Positions 8,154 through 16,727 of a stretch of DNA of 42,201 nucleotides are shown piece after piece. Source of the DNA: an uncultured Acidimicrobiales bacterium (GTDB lineage: Bacteria > Actinomycetota > Acidimicrobiia > Acidimicrobiales > CALAML01); assembly GCA_937925845.1 (NCBI GenBank), contig CALAML010000020.1, forward strand, positions 1 to 42,201, written 5' to 3'. Made by a program: the position numbers and the translations under genes. The notes beneath the pieces are model-generated. The model was not told the origin of the DNA. It saw only the letters and a program-made list of their open reading frames with translations, and did not search any database. Numbering within the stretch: the first letter of the stretch is position 1; each line of letters starts with the position of its first letter.

Positions 8154-9239
8154 CTAGAGGATTTGGGCGGCGTTGATGTCTACACCGTGTTCGAGCATTC
8201 GGGTGGTGTAGGCCTCGGTCATGGCCGCGCCGCGTTCGTTTGAGGCGTCGAAGGTGCCCACGAGGGAGAGCGGACCGCAGAAGTAGTAGGCCACTGCCTC
8301 GCGGTAGTGGGTAAGAGCGTCATCGAAGCGGTAGCCCGAGACGCCGCTGGCGGTGATCGCCTGATGCCAACGCTGGAGCAGCCCTTCCCAGTTCTGCTGG
8401 GCGATGTCGCGGGGCACGCTGGTGCCGATGAGATAGGCGATGTCGGCTACGCCCCGGCCTCGAAGCGACAGCTGGAAATCGATTACCGCCACTGCGCCCG
8501 AATCGTCGTTGGCGAAGAAGAAGTTGTCGAGCCGGGGGTCGCCGTGAATCAGCGTCTCCGGGCCTTGCCCCGTCCGCTCCAGGATCTCTTCAAAGACCGG
8601 CTCGATCCGGGTCGCCAAATCGATGGCCTCGTCCGAGACCCGGTCGGCCCAGTCCGCCTGGAGCACCGGTAGGCCAGCTCGGTAGATACCCGGCACCGCG
8701 GCCAGATACTGCGGCGCATCGGGTACCGGCAACCAGTCCATCGCCGCTAGTTCCGGCGATTCCCACCATTGGGCGTGCAGCTCGGCCAGCGCATCAACGA
8801 TGGCCTCGGCCTCGGCGAGGGTGGTGCCCACAACCTGATCACCTACGGTGTACGACGTCGACAGGTCTTCGAGGACGAGCAGGAACTGGCCTTCATCGTC
8901 GCGCTCCGCCACATGGACTTCGGGAGCTCGCAACGGGCTCTTCGGCACCACATGATCGAACATGTTGAGCTCACGCTCGTAGATGCCCAGCACCTTGGCG
9001 ATCTCCAGGTTGGCCGGTTCAGTGCAGGGCATCTTGGCCACCACCGACCACGGCGGTGAGTCGCCATCGTGACCGCTGGTGGTGACATGGAGCCGAACGA
9101 TCTCACCGAAGATGCCCGTGCCTTCGCCGATGTTGGTCGACGACATCGCCGTCACCGTTTCGCCCTGAAGTAGCGCGGCGGGCAGGTTCTCGTTCAGCCA
9201 GTCAACGGTGATGGCATCGGGGGTGGTCGGGAACGTCAT
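8154..9239 (-). CDS. Aminoglycoside-phosphotransferase/ecdysteroid-kinase-like protein
   Basis: 361-residue protein-kinase-fold small-molecule kinase. The catalytic loop LIHGDPRLDNFFF (HGDxxxxN) and the metal-binding VIDFQ (DFG-like) are present, with SVVAKMP as the likely ATP-contacting Lys strand and FLLVLEDL as the hinge. Such proteins phosphorylate small molecules such as aminoglycosides, choline-like compounds or steroids, and in actinobacteria often sit beside lipid or acyl-CoA catabolism genes; a resistance role is not implied. The ATG at 9239 is preferred over the open frame reaching 9338 because it overlaps the stop of the upstream SDR (ATGA, 9236-9239), giving translational coupling. 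Substrate unknown. Confidence 0.85.
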   Translation of the reverse strand: MTFPTTPDAITVDWLNENLPAALLQGETVTAMSSTNIGEGTGIFGEIVRLHVTTSGHDGDSPPWSVVAKMPCTEPANLEIAKVLGIYERELNMFDHVVPKSPLRAPEVHVAERDDEGQFLLVLEDLSTSYTVGDQVVGTTLAEAEAIVDALAELHAQWWESPELAAMDWLPVPDAPQYLAAVPGIYRAGLPVLQADWADRVSDEAIDLATRIEPVFEEILERTGQGPETLIHGDPRLDNFFFANDDSGAVAVIDFQLSLRGRGVADIAYLIGTSVPRDIAQQNWEGLLQRWHQAITASGVSGYRFDDALTHYREAVAYYFCGPLSLVGTFDASNERGAAMTEAYTTRMLEHGVDINAAQIL

Positions 9240-10072
9240 GATGGGTCTCCAGTGAGCGCCGCCCGCCGCGCATACCCCGGCGGACGGTTGCCGTTCTCGT
9301 CGACGATGCCGAACTCCTCGGCCAGGTCTTCCACCCACGCCACCTTTCCGGATCGTTCCTGGAGATCGGAAGCGGTTGCGACTGCGGCGACGGCGCGGCC
9401 GACAAAGAGCGGGGTCTGAAACGTGGAGAGATCGCGTTGGCGTTCCGCGTTCGACTCCACGATGAACTCGGTGGCCACCGACCCGGGATACAGGGCCATG
9501 GTCGACACACCCGTCTCCTTCAGCTCAACGGCCATGTCGGCGGTCATACGGTCGAGGGCGGTCTTGCCTACCCCGTAGGTGGTGCTGAAGTGATAACCAA
9601 GGCCTCCGGGCGACGACACGTTCACGATCAATTTGCCAGTGCCGGCAAACAACATGTGAGCGGCGTGCCAGCAGGCCAGGTAATGGCAGCGGGCGCCGGT
9701 GCCAACCTGGTCGTCCCAGATCTGCCACGGGTGCTCCCAGAAACCGCCACCCCAGACCGGCGGCGTCGGAATCTTGAAGGCGTTGTTTACCAGCACATCG
9801 ATGTGGCCCGCCTCGGAACGAATCCGATCAAACAGCGTCTCGATCTGGTCGTCGTCGGTGTGATCGGTCTGCACGGCGATGCCCTTGCCGCCCGCTTGGT
9901 TCACCATCTCGGCGGTGGCGTCGATGCTCTTGTCGCTGGAGCCCACCGTGCGGCCGGTGATGTAGACCGTCGCGCCCTGTTCACCGAGGGCGTGGGCGAT
10001 GCCTCGGCCAATCCCACGGCTCGACCCCGTGACCACCGTGATCCATCCTGCGAGTGGCTTGTCGTCAGACAC
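9236..10072 (-). CDS. Short-chain dehydrogenase/reductase, DHRS1-like
   Basis: 278-residue SDR with TGSSRGIGRGIA (nucleotide binding), VLVNNAF (variant of NNAG), the catalytic Ser in VNVSSPGG, and YGVGK as the YxxxK pair. The long segment KIPTPPVWGGGFWEHPWQIWDDQ after the NNA motif matches the DHRS1-like subfamily rather than 3-oxoacyl-ACP reductases. The GTG start at 10072 has AAGGGGG about 7-12 bases before it. It forms a two-gene operon with the kinase-like protein and is divergent from the P450, with an operator-like palindrome between them. A role in oxidising a hydroxylated lipid or xenobiotic made by the P450 is possible (inference). Confidence 0.9.
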   Translation of the reverse strand: MSDDKPLAGWITVVTGSSRGIGRGIAHALGEQGATVYITGRTVGSSDKSIDATAEMVNQAGGKGIAVQTDHTDDDQIETLFDRIRSEAGHIDVLVNNAFKIPTPPVWGGGFWEHPWQIWDDQVGTGARCHYLACWHAAHMLFAGTGKLIVNVSSPGGLGYHFSTTYGVGKTALDRMTADMAVELKETGVSTMALYPGSVATEFIVESNAERQRDLSTFQTPLFVGRAVAAVATASDLQERSGKVAWVEDLAEEFGIVDENGNRPPGYARRAALTGDPS

Positions 10073-10158
10073 CTCTAACCCCCTTGGCGACGGAGCTCAT
10101 TGCTCCGCTCACCGACTTGAATTCGGGGGTGCTACTGGTTGGCCCCCCTTCCGTGAGC

Positions 10159-10182
10159 TAAATTAACCGCTCAGTCAATTAC
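10159..10182. promoter_or_regulatory. Operator-like palindrome, copy 3 of 4
   Basis: TTAACCG-CT-CAGTCAA core with flanks, in the 258-bp divergent region between the SDR operon and the P450. It is the most degenerate of the four copies (left arm TTAACCG, right arm CAGTCAA). The region also holds a 9-bp direct repeat TCCAGTGAT at 10259 and 10274, near the P450 start. Confidence 0.4.
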
Positions 10183-10330
10183 GTCAACCAATTGCATCAA
10201 CCGATGTCGCTACTCCGGTGGATTTTGACGAGTTCGCTGCTGGATTGGTCGACCGGACTCCAGTGATCCAGATTCCAGTGATGGAGTGTGATCCGGTCAG
10301 AATCACAACCGAGGGGGAGGGCTCCGTCGC

Positions 10331-11599
10331 ATGACGGCCACAGAAATCGATCTCAGCAACTACGACCCGATGGATCGTGAGGTGCAGCAGTGTCCCTTCG
10401 ACCACTACGCCGCCCTTCGCGACAGCGGCCCCATCTTCCATCACGAGAAGACGGGAATGTTCTTTGCTTCGCGCCTCGATGTGGTCAACGAGATCCTTCG
10501 CGATACCGATACCTATTCGTCGAAGATCGCCAGCGCAGCCACGGTCGGTGACCCCGAGGTGATGAAGAAGGTCACCGAGATCATGGCCGAGGGATGGCCC
10601 CGCAAGGACACGATGCTCACCATCGATCCGCCCTACCAAACCCGGTACCGCAAGCTGGTATCCCGCACCTTTTCGGCCCGACGCATCGCCGCGTTGGAGG
10701 ACAAGATTCGAGAGGTCGCCATCGAGTTGATCGACGCGTTCCCCGACAAGGGCTCCATCGACTTCCACGCTGACTTTGCCGTGTCGTTCCCGGTGAAGGT
10801 GATCCACTACGCCCTTAACATGTCGCCCGAGACCGAAGGCAAGATCAAAGAATGGTCCGATGCGTCGGTCGCGGCGCTGGGCGTGAACCTCACCGAGGAG
10901 GAGCGGCTGCACGCGGCCCGGGTGCAGATCGAAAACCAGAAGTACTGGCACGAGATGTATCAAGAGCGACTGGCCGAGCCCATCGACGACATCATGTCGG
11001 GCCTGGCCCACGCCGATTTTGACGACCCGGATACCCCCGATGGCGAGACCCGGAAGCTGGATTTCTCCGAGGTCTTCAGCATCATCCAGCAGCTGATGGT
11101 GGCCGGAAACGAGACCACCACCAAATTCCTCAACGAGACCATCCGGCTGATGATCGAAAATCCGGAAACCTGGGATGCCATGGTCGCCGACCCCGAAGGC
11201 AACTGGTACGGGTTGGTCGAAGAGGGGCTCCGGCTCTCCACCCCGAACCAGGGGATGTTCCGGCTGGTCACGAAGGACACCGAGATCGAAGGCATCGCCA
11301 TCCCCAAGGGTTCACGAGTGTGGGTGATGTTCGGGGCTGCGAACCGTGACGGCCACTTCGCCGACGCGGAGTCGTTTATACCCACCCGAGACAACGTCAA
11401 GGACCACATCGCCTTCGGCAAAGGCCATCACTTCTGCATTGGGGCGCCGCTGTCGCGCCTTGAAGGGAAGGTGGCGTTCGAAGAATTGGCCAAGCGAATC
11501 AAGCGGCCGGAGTTCAGCGAAGGCAACACCTTCGAGTACGAGCCCAGCTTCATCCTTCGCGGGCTGGCCGAACTCAAACTGGACGTCGAAAAGATCTAG
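10331..11599 (+). CDS. Cytochrome P450
   Basis: 422-residue soluble bacterial P450 monooxygenase. All landmarks are present: the I-helix oxygen-activation motif VAGNETTTK, the K-helix ExxR in EEGLRLSTP, and the heme-ligand loop FGKGHHFCIGAPLSR with the axial cysteine at about residue 369. The family usually hydroxylates lipids, sterols, terpenes or xenobiotics using ferredoxin and ferredoxin reductase; neither partner is encoded next to it. The ATG at 10331 follows GAGGGGGAGGG ending about 9 bases upstream. Divergent from the SDR/kinase operon across an operator-like site, which suggests co-regulation. Confidence 0.96.
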   Translation: MTATEIDLSNYDPMDREVQQCPFDHYAALRDSGPIFHHEKTGMFFASRLDVVNEILRDTDTYSSKIASAATVGDPEVMKKVTEIMAEGWPRKDTMLTIDPPYQTRYRKLVSRTFSARRIAALEDKIREVAIELIDAFPDKGSIDFHADFAVSFPVKVIHYALNMSPETEGKIKEWSDASVAALGVNLTEEERLHAARVQIENQKYWHEMYQERLAEPIDDIMSGLAHADFDDPDTPDGETRKLDFSEVFSIIQQLMVAGNETTTKFLNETIRLMIENPETWDAMVADPEGNWYGLVEEGLRLSTPNQGMFRLVTKDTEIEGIAIPKGSRVWVMFGAANRDGHFADAESFIPTRDNVKDHIAFGKGHHFCIGAPLSRLEGKVAFEELAKRIKRPEFSEGNTFEYEPSFILRGLAELKLDVEKI

Positions 11600-11640
11600 T
11601 AGACCGTTCGACGCCGTCTCGGCCTTCTAAGAGCAGATTC

Positions 11641-12651
11641 CTAGGGCTCGGGCTCAACCCCGACACGGTTGGTGTCGGCGAGCACATAGAGATAGATCAG
11701 CGGCGGCACCACCAGGACCGCAGCAAGAACCGAAGCAACCAGCAAGCCCACGAGGGTTGATTGTGCTCCGGAGGCAGCCTCGATGCTGAGTTCGTCGGTG
11801 AGGATCCACGGGTACTGGGCAAACCCCCAACCGGCAACAACAAGACCAACCGCTACCGCCGCGGTGCCGCGGGCCCGCCGGTGCTGGCGCCGCCACACAT
11901 GCCACATCGTTGCCAGGCCGGTGGCCGCCGATCCGAGCACAAACGGCAGACCCTGACCGAGCAATCCGTCGGCGAGGGTTTCGCTATCGAAAGCCACCAC
12001 CGGGATACCGACCAGAACGATCAAGCCAGTGACGGCGCCACCGACCAGTGACTTGTTGCGCAGGTCTTCAACCAGTGCGTCGGCGTTGAGCCTCTCGGCT
12101 TCGGCGGTAAGGAGGATCCCGGCAAGGAAGGTGCAGGTGGAAACGGCGAGAGCACCGCCCAGGATCGAGGTTGGGTTCAGCCAGGACGACCAGACGTTGC
12201 CGGTCCCGCTCGCTGGCACCCGGCCGGAGGCAACCGCTCCGGCGATGGTGCCGAAGAAGAACGGCGTGACCAGAGAGGCGGTGGCAAACACCACTCCCAT
12301 GGTCTGGGCCCAGCGCAGCGTGGGCGAGTATTTTCGAAAGGCGAACCCGGCGCCGCGAGCCACGATGCCCAGGCCGGCCAGCCAAAACGGAATGGCCAGC
12401 GTGCGCATCAAGGCCACGAAGGCGGTCGGGAACGCACTCCACAGGAAGACCAGCACAAAGATCAGCCACACATGGTTGGCCTCCCATACCGGCCCGACCG
12501 CGTGGTCAATCAGGCGACGCAACGGTCCGCCGCGCCGGGCGTTTCCGGCGGTGAGGTCCCATACGCCGGAACCGAAGTCGGCGCCCCCAAAGACGGCGTA
12601 GAGGACGATGGCCAGAAACATCACCGCGGCAACCGCGTCGGCTGCGCTCAC
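11641..12651 (-). CDS. cydB: Cytochrome bd ubiquinol oxidase subunit II
   Basis: 336-residue, multi-spanning membrane subunit of the bd-type quinol oxidase. The N-terminal VMFLAIVLYAVFGGADFGSGVWDL, then AVGPVWEANHVWLIFVLVFLWSAFPTAF and GLGIVARGAGFAFRKY, are hallmark CydB segments; about nine hydrophobic helices follow. The GTG at 12651 is chosen because it overlaps the cydA stop (GTGA, 12648-12651) and immediately precedes the conserved first helix. Stabilises the heme-bearing CydA subunit. No cydX or cydDC genes are seen nearby. Confidence 0.93.
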   Translation of the reverse strand: MSAADAVAAVMFLAIVLYAVFGGADFGSGVWDLTAGNARRGGPLRRLIDHAVGPVWEANHVWLIFVLVFLWSAFPTAFVALMRTLAIPFWLAGLGIVARGAGFAFRKYSPTLRWAQTMGVVFATASLVTPFFFGTIAGAVASGRVPASGTGNVWSSWLNPTSILGGALAVSTCTFLAGILLTAEAERLNADALVEDLRNKSLVGGAVTGLIVLVGIPVVAFDSETLADGLLGQGLPFVLGSAATGLATMWHVWRRQHRRARGTAAVAVGLVVAGWGFAQYPWILTDELSIEAASGAQSTLVGLLVASVLAAVLVVPPLIYLYVLADTNRVGVEPEP

Positions 12652-14066
12652 CGGGCCACCGTGGCTACTGGCTCGGCATCGGATGGACTTGGCATCGGCC
12701 CGATGTCGGACGGCGGACCATACGGACTCTCGAGGTCGTGCTCGCCAGCCTGCCAGCGGCGGCTCATGGAGCGGATCACCAGCGTGGCTCCCACCGTCAT
12801 CCCGGCGTACACCACCACCAGGACGGCGAGGCTGATCCAAATGAACCCGGCATCGGTCACCGCATCCTCGGTGCGTAGAAGCCGATGAACGATCCAGGGC
12901 TGACGGCCAACCTCCGTGGTGATCCAGCCCGTTTCCATCGCCACAATCGCGGCCGGGCCGGAAGCAACCAGAGCGCGGAGGAACCACCTTGAGTCAAAGA
13001 CGTCGTCGGATCGCCAACGCCAGCGCCAACCGGCCCAGGCCATCAGCCCGACCAGCGCAGTGCCGATGGCAACCATGGTTTGGAAGGCTATGTGCACGAT
13101 CCCAACGGGAGGCCGCTCATCCTCGGGAACGGAGTTGAGGCCGATCACCGTGGCGTTGGGGTCGTTGGTGGCGATCACCGATAACAGACCGTCGATCGGG
13201 ACCTCGACCGCACCAACCAGTTTCTCGCCATCCCAATAGCCGCCCAGTTCCAACCGGGCCCGCTCTTCGGACTCGGCCAGGCCCTCCATGGCCGCCAACT
13301 TGATCGGCTGCTCCGACGCCAGGCGCTGACCGGCGAAATGGCCCACAACGGGCTGAAGAGGGGTGGCAACTGCGGTAAAGGCCAGCGGCACCAGGATGCC
13401 GAGCCGATGGATGCGGTCGTGGCGCCCCCGCAGCCAACCCTTGGCATACACCGCGGCGACGCAGAACCCCACCACCATGAAGGCGGCCAGATACATGTGG
13501 AGGAACTGCAGGGCTGCCGCTGAGTTGAAGATGGCGGCGACCGGATCGACATCGGTAGGGACACCGTCGACCAGGCGAAAGCCGGTCGGGGCGTTCATCC
13601 AGGCGTTGACCGAGACCACCATGAACGACCCCACCACGCCGGCCATCATGATCGGGATCAACATCATCGAGTGCATTCGTCCCGGAATGCGCCCCCAGCC
13701 GTAGACGTAGATGCCCAGGAAGATCGCTTCGACAAAGAACGAGATGCCTTCGAGGGCAAAAGCCAGCCCGACAACATCGCCGTAGGTCTCCATCAGCCCG
13801 GGCCACAACAACCCGAGCTCAAAGGACAGGATGGTGCCGGAAACAGCGCCGATGGCAAAGAGCACACCGGCCACCTTTGACCACCGCTTGGCTAACTCGA
13901 GAGCCATGGCGTCGCCGGCCAGGCCCTTGCGATGCAGCACAAAGATCATTGCCGGAAAGGCGATACCGAAACAGGCCAGAATGATGTGCCAACCGAGCGA
14001 CAGCGCCATCTGGTTCCGAGCCGGAAGCAGGGCGTCGGTGGCGATCACGGTTGGCCAGGAAGTCAT
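12648..14066 (-). CDS. cydA: Cytochrome bd ubiquinol oxidase subunit I
   Basis: 472-residue heme-bearing subunit of the bd oxidase, reducing O2 to water with quinol electrons without pumping protons. Landmarks: ARNQMALSLGWHIILACFG at the N-terminus, whose His corresponds to the heme ligand near position 19 of the E. coli protein; LQFLHMYLAAFMV with the b558 His; and GWITTEVGRQPW, the conserved GWxxxExGRQPW signature. The start ATG at 14066 has only weak purine-rich sequence upstream; an in-frame GTG lies at 14096. The usual ARxQF/W aromatic is Asn here (ARNQM). bd oxidases work at low O2 and resist cyanide, nitric oxide and sulfide, which fits the neighbouring genes. Confidence 0.93.
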   Translation of the reverse strand: MTSWPTVIATDALLPARNQMALSLGWHIILACFGIAFPAMIFVLHRKGLAGDAMALELAKRWSKVAGVLFAIGAVSGTILSFELGLLWPGLMETYGDVVGLAFALEGISFFVEAIFLGIYVYGWGRIPGRMHSMMLIPIMMAGVVGSFMVVSVNAWMNAPTGFRLVDGVPTDVDPVAAIFNSAAALQFLHMYLAAFMVVGFCVAAVYAKGWLRGRHDRIHRLGILVPLAFTAVATPLQPVVGHFAGQRLASEQPIKLAAMEGLAESEERARLELGGYWDGEKLVGAVEVPIDGLLSVIATNDPNATVIGLNSVPEDERPPVGIVHIAFQTMVAIGTALVGLMAWAGWRWRWRSDDVFDSRWFLRALVASGPAAIVAMETGWITTEVGRQPWIVHRLLRTEDAVTDAGFIWISLAVLVVVYAGMTVGATLVIRSMSRRWQAGEHDLESPYGPPSDIGPMPSPSDAEPVATVAR

Positions 14067-14275
14067 GTCAGAGCATCTCGCCGGGCGGATCGGCACCGTA
14101 GAGCGAACTCGCGGGGTGCGGGAGCGATGCCATCAAGCTCAGCATAGCGGTGACCCCCTTCGGCACTCGTCTCCCAACAGGCGAAATCGTGGCCCGCGCC
14201 AAAGGTCACAACCCACTGTTGTCGACGGTCAGAACCGGCCCGGCCCTGCTGGCATAAATCGTGGGAACCATGTCA

Positions 14276-14310
14276 TTGACGCCATGGCGGTTGACCGCTC
14301 TACTTGAGGT
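14276..14310 (+). promoter_or_regulatory. Putative leaderless promoter of the GlxA-type regulator
   Basis: TTGACG (14276-14281), a 17-bp spacer and TCTACT (14299-14304) lie 6 bases before the ATG at 14311, placing the transcription start at or next to the start codon. No usable ribosome site precedes that ATG, which fits leaderless translation. Confidence 0.5.
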
Positions 14311-15360
14311 ATGGCGCCATCGAAGAAGTCCCGCACGTCAATGAGGGTGGTGATTGTTCTCTACCCGGGCTTTCAACCGCTCGACGTCACCGGACCCCAC
14401 GAGGTGTTGGCCGCGGCCAACGAGGTGATGGATGGATTAGGCCGCAAAGGCCCCCGATACGAGCTGGTGCGGGCCGCGGTATCGGCCGGACCGGTTGCAA
14501 GCGAGAGCGGCTTACAACTGGTGGCCGAGCACAGCTTCGCCGACGTTGCGGCGTCGGCGTCGGCGAACTCGAACTCGAACTCGAAGTCGGCTTCGCCGCG
14601 AGCCCCGATCCACACGCTGCTCATTCCCGGTGGAACCGGAGCGATGGCCGATCAAGAGGCAACCGTCACCTGGCTGGCTGCTGGGGTTCCGGCGCAGCGG
14701 GTGGCAACGGTTTGCACCGGCACCTTCCTGGCCGCAGACGCGGGCCTTCTCCACGGTCGACGGGTTACCACCCATTGGGCTCGGGCTGGCGAGTTGGCCC
14801 GGCGCCACCCCGACCTGACCGTCGACCCCGATCCGATCTACATCAAATCCGACCACCTGTGGACCTCGGCTGGCGTAACCGCCGGCATCGACCTGGCCCT
14901 GGCGTTGGTCGAGGAAGACTGCGGAGCCGAAGTTGCTCGCCTCGTGGCCCGCTACCTAGTGGTGTACCTGAGGCGCCCTGGCGGTCAGTCCCAGTTCGGC
15001 ACGCCGGTCTGGAGCGAGCCGGCAATCGGGGCACCGATCCGCGACGCCTGCGACATTATTCATGCCGAACTCGAAGGTGACCTGTCGGTGAACGCGCTGG
15101 CCGCCCGGGTCGGACTGTCGAGCCGCCACTTCGCTCGCCGTTTCAGATCCGAGGTGGGCGAACCGGTCGCGAAACACGTCGAACGGTTGCGGGTGGAAGC
15201 GGCCCGTCAACTGCTGGAGACCGGAGATTTGGGTCTCGAAGCGGTGGCGACCGAATGTGGGTTTGGCAGCGCCGAGATCCTGCGCCGAGCCTTCCATCGT
15301 CGCCTCGAAATCTCACCCGATGCCTACCGCCGCCAGTTTGTCTCAACCGCCAAAGGCTAA
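14311..15360 (+). CDS. GlxA-family transcriptional regulator (DJ-1/PfpI domain + AraC-type HTH)
   Basis: 349-residue regulator. Residues about 10-205 form a DJ-1/PfpI (class I amidotransferase-like) sensor domain with VVIVLYPGFQPLDVTGPHEVL, LLIPGGTGA and the cysteine-elbow VCTGTFLAADAGLLHGR followed by TTHW. Residues about 245-345 form the AraC/XylS DNA-binding domain with NALAARVGLSSRHFARRF and AVATECGFGSAEILRRAFHRRL. A Ser/Asn-rich insertion (about residues 80-95) encoded by hexamer repeats sits inside the sensor domain. The ATG at 14311 agrees with a promoter ending 6 bases before it; ATG 14341 is the alternative. It precedes the PfpI protein at 15425 by 64 bp and probably regulates it, and is divergent from cydAB. 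Confidence 0.9.
   Translation: MAPSKKSRTSMRVVIVLYPGFQPLDVTGPHEVLAAANEVMDGLGRKGPRYELVRAAVSAGPVASESGLQLVAEHSFADVAASASANSNSNSKSASPRAPIHTLLIPGGTGAMADQEATVTWLAAGVPAQRVATVCTGTFLAADAGLLHGRRVTTHWARAGELARRHPDLTVDPDPIYIKSDHLWTSAGVTAGIDLALALVEEDCGAEVARLVARYLVVYLRRPGGQSQFGTPVWSEPAIGAPIRDACDIIHAELEGDLSVNALAARVGLSSRHFARRFRSEVGEPVAKHVERLRVEAARQLLETGDLGLEAVATECGFGSAEILRRAFHRRLEISPDAYRRQFVSTAKG
14549..14588 (+). repeat. Hexamer tandem repeat inside the GlxA-type gene
   Basis: Tandem 6-bp units: three near copies of GCGTCG-type units followed by three GAACTC and one GAAGTC (14565-14588). They encode an Ala-Ser/Asn-Ser run (SASANSNSNSKSAS) in a loop before a beta-strand of the sensor domain. Such a repeat can change length by slippage in multiples of two codons without breaking the frame. 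Confidence 0.75.
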
Positions 15361-15424
15361 GGGTCCCGAACCCTCACCCAACCTGAATCATGTCAAGAAA
15401 CCCTGACCACGAAAGGCTCATCTC

Positions 15425-16075
15425 ATGACCGACACACTTTCCATCGCCATCCCGCTCTTCCACCAGCTGACCGCCCTTGACGGCGTCGGACCCTACGAGG
15501 TGCTCCAACGACTCCCTGGCGCCACCGTCACCTTCGTAGGGGAGGCGACCGGGGAGGTGCGCACCGACAACGGGTTCCTTGGACTCACGGTGGACGCCAC
15601 CCTCGATGAACTGCCCAACCCGGATGTGATTGTTGTGCCCGGCGGGGTCGGTACCCGCCAACTCGGTGCCGACCACGCCATCACCGAGTGGGTACGAAAC
15701 GCCCACCCGACCACCCGCTTCACCACATCGGTGTGCACTGGGTCGATGGTGCTGGCCGCTGCTGGTTTGTTGGACGGCCTCGAAGCCACCACCCACTGGT
15801 CGGTGATGAACGAGCTGAACGCACTGGGTGCGGTTGCCACCGGCAAACGGGTGGTCGAACACCTCGATCAGCGGATCATCACCGCGGCCGGTGTGTCGTC
15901 GGGTATCGATATGGCGCTTCGGCTCTCCGAGCTACTGGTCGACGATGTCGCGGCCAAGGCCATGCAGCTGATGGTCGAATACGATCCGCAACCGCCGTTT
16001 GACTGCGGTTCGGTCGACAAGGCCGACGATGAAGTCATGACCCGACTGATCACCTACGCCGCCGACAAGCAGTAG
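15425..16075 (+). CDS. DJ-1/PfpI family protein, isonitrile hydratase-like
   Basis: 216-residue single-domain DJ-1/PfpI protein. It shows ALDGVGPYEVLQRLPG, DVIVVPGGVGTRQLG and the nucleophile elbow TSVCTGSMVLAAAGLLDGLEATTHW, an arrangement shared with bacterial isonitrile hydratases (InhA), which convert isonitriles to N-substituted formamides through that cysteine. GlxA-type regulators without the HTH domain look alike, so enzymatic function is a family-based inference. GAAAGG lies about 9 bases before the ATG. Together with the upstream regulator it may form a small-molecule sensing and detoxification pair. Confidence 0.82.
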   Translation: MTDTLSIAIPLFHQLTALDGVGPYEVLQRLPGATVTFVGEATGEVRTDNGFLGLTVDATLDELPNPDVIVVPGGVGTRQLGADHAITEWVRNAHPTTRFTTSVCTGSMVLAAAGLLDGLEATTHWSVMNELNALGAVATGKRVVEHLDQRIITAAGVSSGIDMALRLSELLVDDVAAKAMQLMVEYDPQPPFDCGSVDKADDEVMTRLITYAADKQ

Positions 16076-16179
16076 GGGAGTCAGCGGTTTGGCTGCGGCA
16101 GTTGATTGTGACCACTTGCGGCCATGAAGCGTCATACCGATGACTCTCGTCAACGCCTCATCGGAAGAAGGAATCAGTC

Positions 16180-16341
16180 ATGTGCAAACGACGAACCTGC
16201 CCCCAATGCCACAAAGCCGGATGGACGGGTTGTGGCGAACACATCGAACAGGTCCTTGCTGACGTCGCACCCGATGATCGCTGTCGATGTGAGCCGGCGC
16301 CGAAACCAGCCGGGTTGCTCAGCCGGCTCTTGAAAAAGTAA
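16180..16341 (+). CDS. Small Cys-rich conserved protein (53 aa)
   Basis: A 53-residue protein starting MCKRRTCPQCHKAGWTGCGE and ending in LLSRLLKK. It carries C-P-Q-C, then W-T-G-C-G-E-H, then a C-R-C pair, which could form a small zinc- or metal-binding knuckle. The start is well supported by AAGAAGGA about 7 bases before the ATG. Its organisation (CxxC, TWxGCGxHxxQ, later Cys) resembles a widespread actinobacterial family of very small proteins with no known function. It precedes the DUF2892 membrane protein by about 100 bp in the same direction. Confidence 0.75.
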   Translation: MCKRRTCPQCHKAGWTGCGEHIEQVLADVAPDDRCRCEPAPKPAGLLSRLLKK

Positions 16342-16358
16342 GAGAAAGTAGGCAGGTC

Positions 16359-16381
16359 CGAATCGCTTTGTGACCGATTCG
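16359..16381. promoter_or_regulatory. 7-bp inverted repeat of unknown role
   Basis: CGAATCG-(9 nt)-CGATTCG lies 17 bases after the stop of the 53-aa gene and about 66 bases before the DUF2892 gene. No U-tract follows, so it could be a weak terminator or an operator. Confidence 0.35.
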
Positions 16382-16447
16382 CATTCCCGCGCGTCTACCA
16401 ACTACGAGCCCGTGATGGGTTCATGGCAACAGAGTTGGAGAACTCAA

Positions 16448-16648
16448 ATGAATGAATCAAATAGCGACCGGATCGTACGAGTTGTCGTCGGTGTAGCCCT
16501 GCTCATCGCCGCCTTCACCGTTCTCGGCGGCGTCCTCGCCGCTATCGCCATTGCTGTCGGCCTCATCCTGACCGTCACTGGCGCCGTTGGGTTTTGCCCG
16601 ATCTACAAAGTTCTCAAGACAGGTACCCGCAAACTCACCGGAGCGTGA
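16448..16648 (+). CDS. DUF2892 (YgaP-like) inner-membrane protein
   Basis: 66-residue protein with the DUF2892 layout: an N-terminal SDRIVRVVVGVALLI, two hydrophobic helices (about residues 13-28 and 29-46) and the conserved GFCPIYKVL motif. In YgaP-type proteins this module is fused to a rhodanese domain, as in the gene at 22517; here it stands alone. GGAG 8 bases before the ATG supports the start. The CPIY cysteine suggests a thiol or sulfur-transfer role at the membrane (family-based inference). Confidence 0.85.
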   Translation: MNESNSDRIVRVVVGVALLIAAFTVLGGVLAAIAIAVGLILTVTGAVGFCPIYKVLKTGTRKLTGA

Positions 16649-16727
16649 GCCCGCTTGCTCGATTGAATGAGCTACAGCAGTCCGGCGTGGTCCCGAATCC
16701 TTGGTGCCCCAAGTAGATTATGGGCGC

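Noticed and set aside
16124-16333. Plus-strand frame overlapping the 53-aa gene
   Set aside because: No ribosome site and no conserved pattern; the 16180 frame has both.
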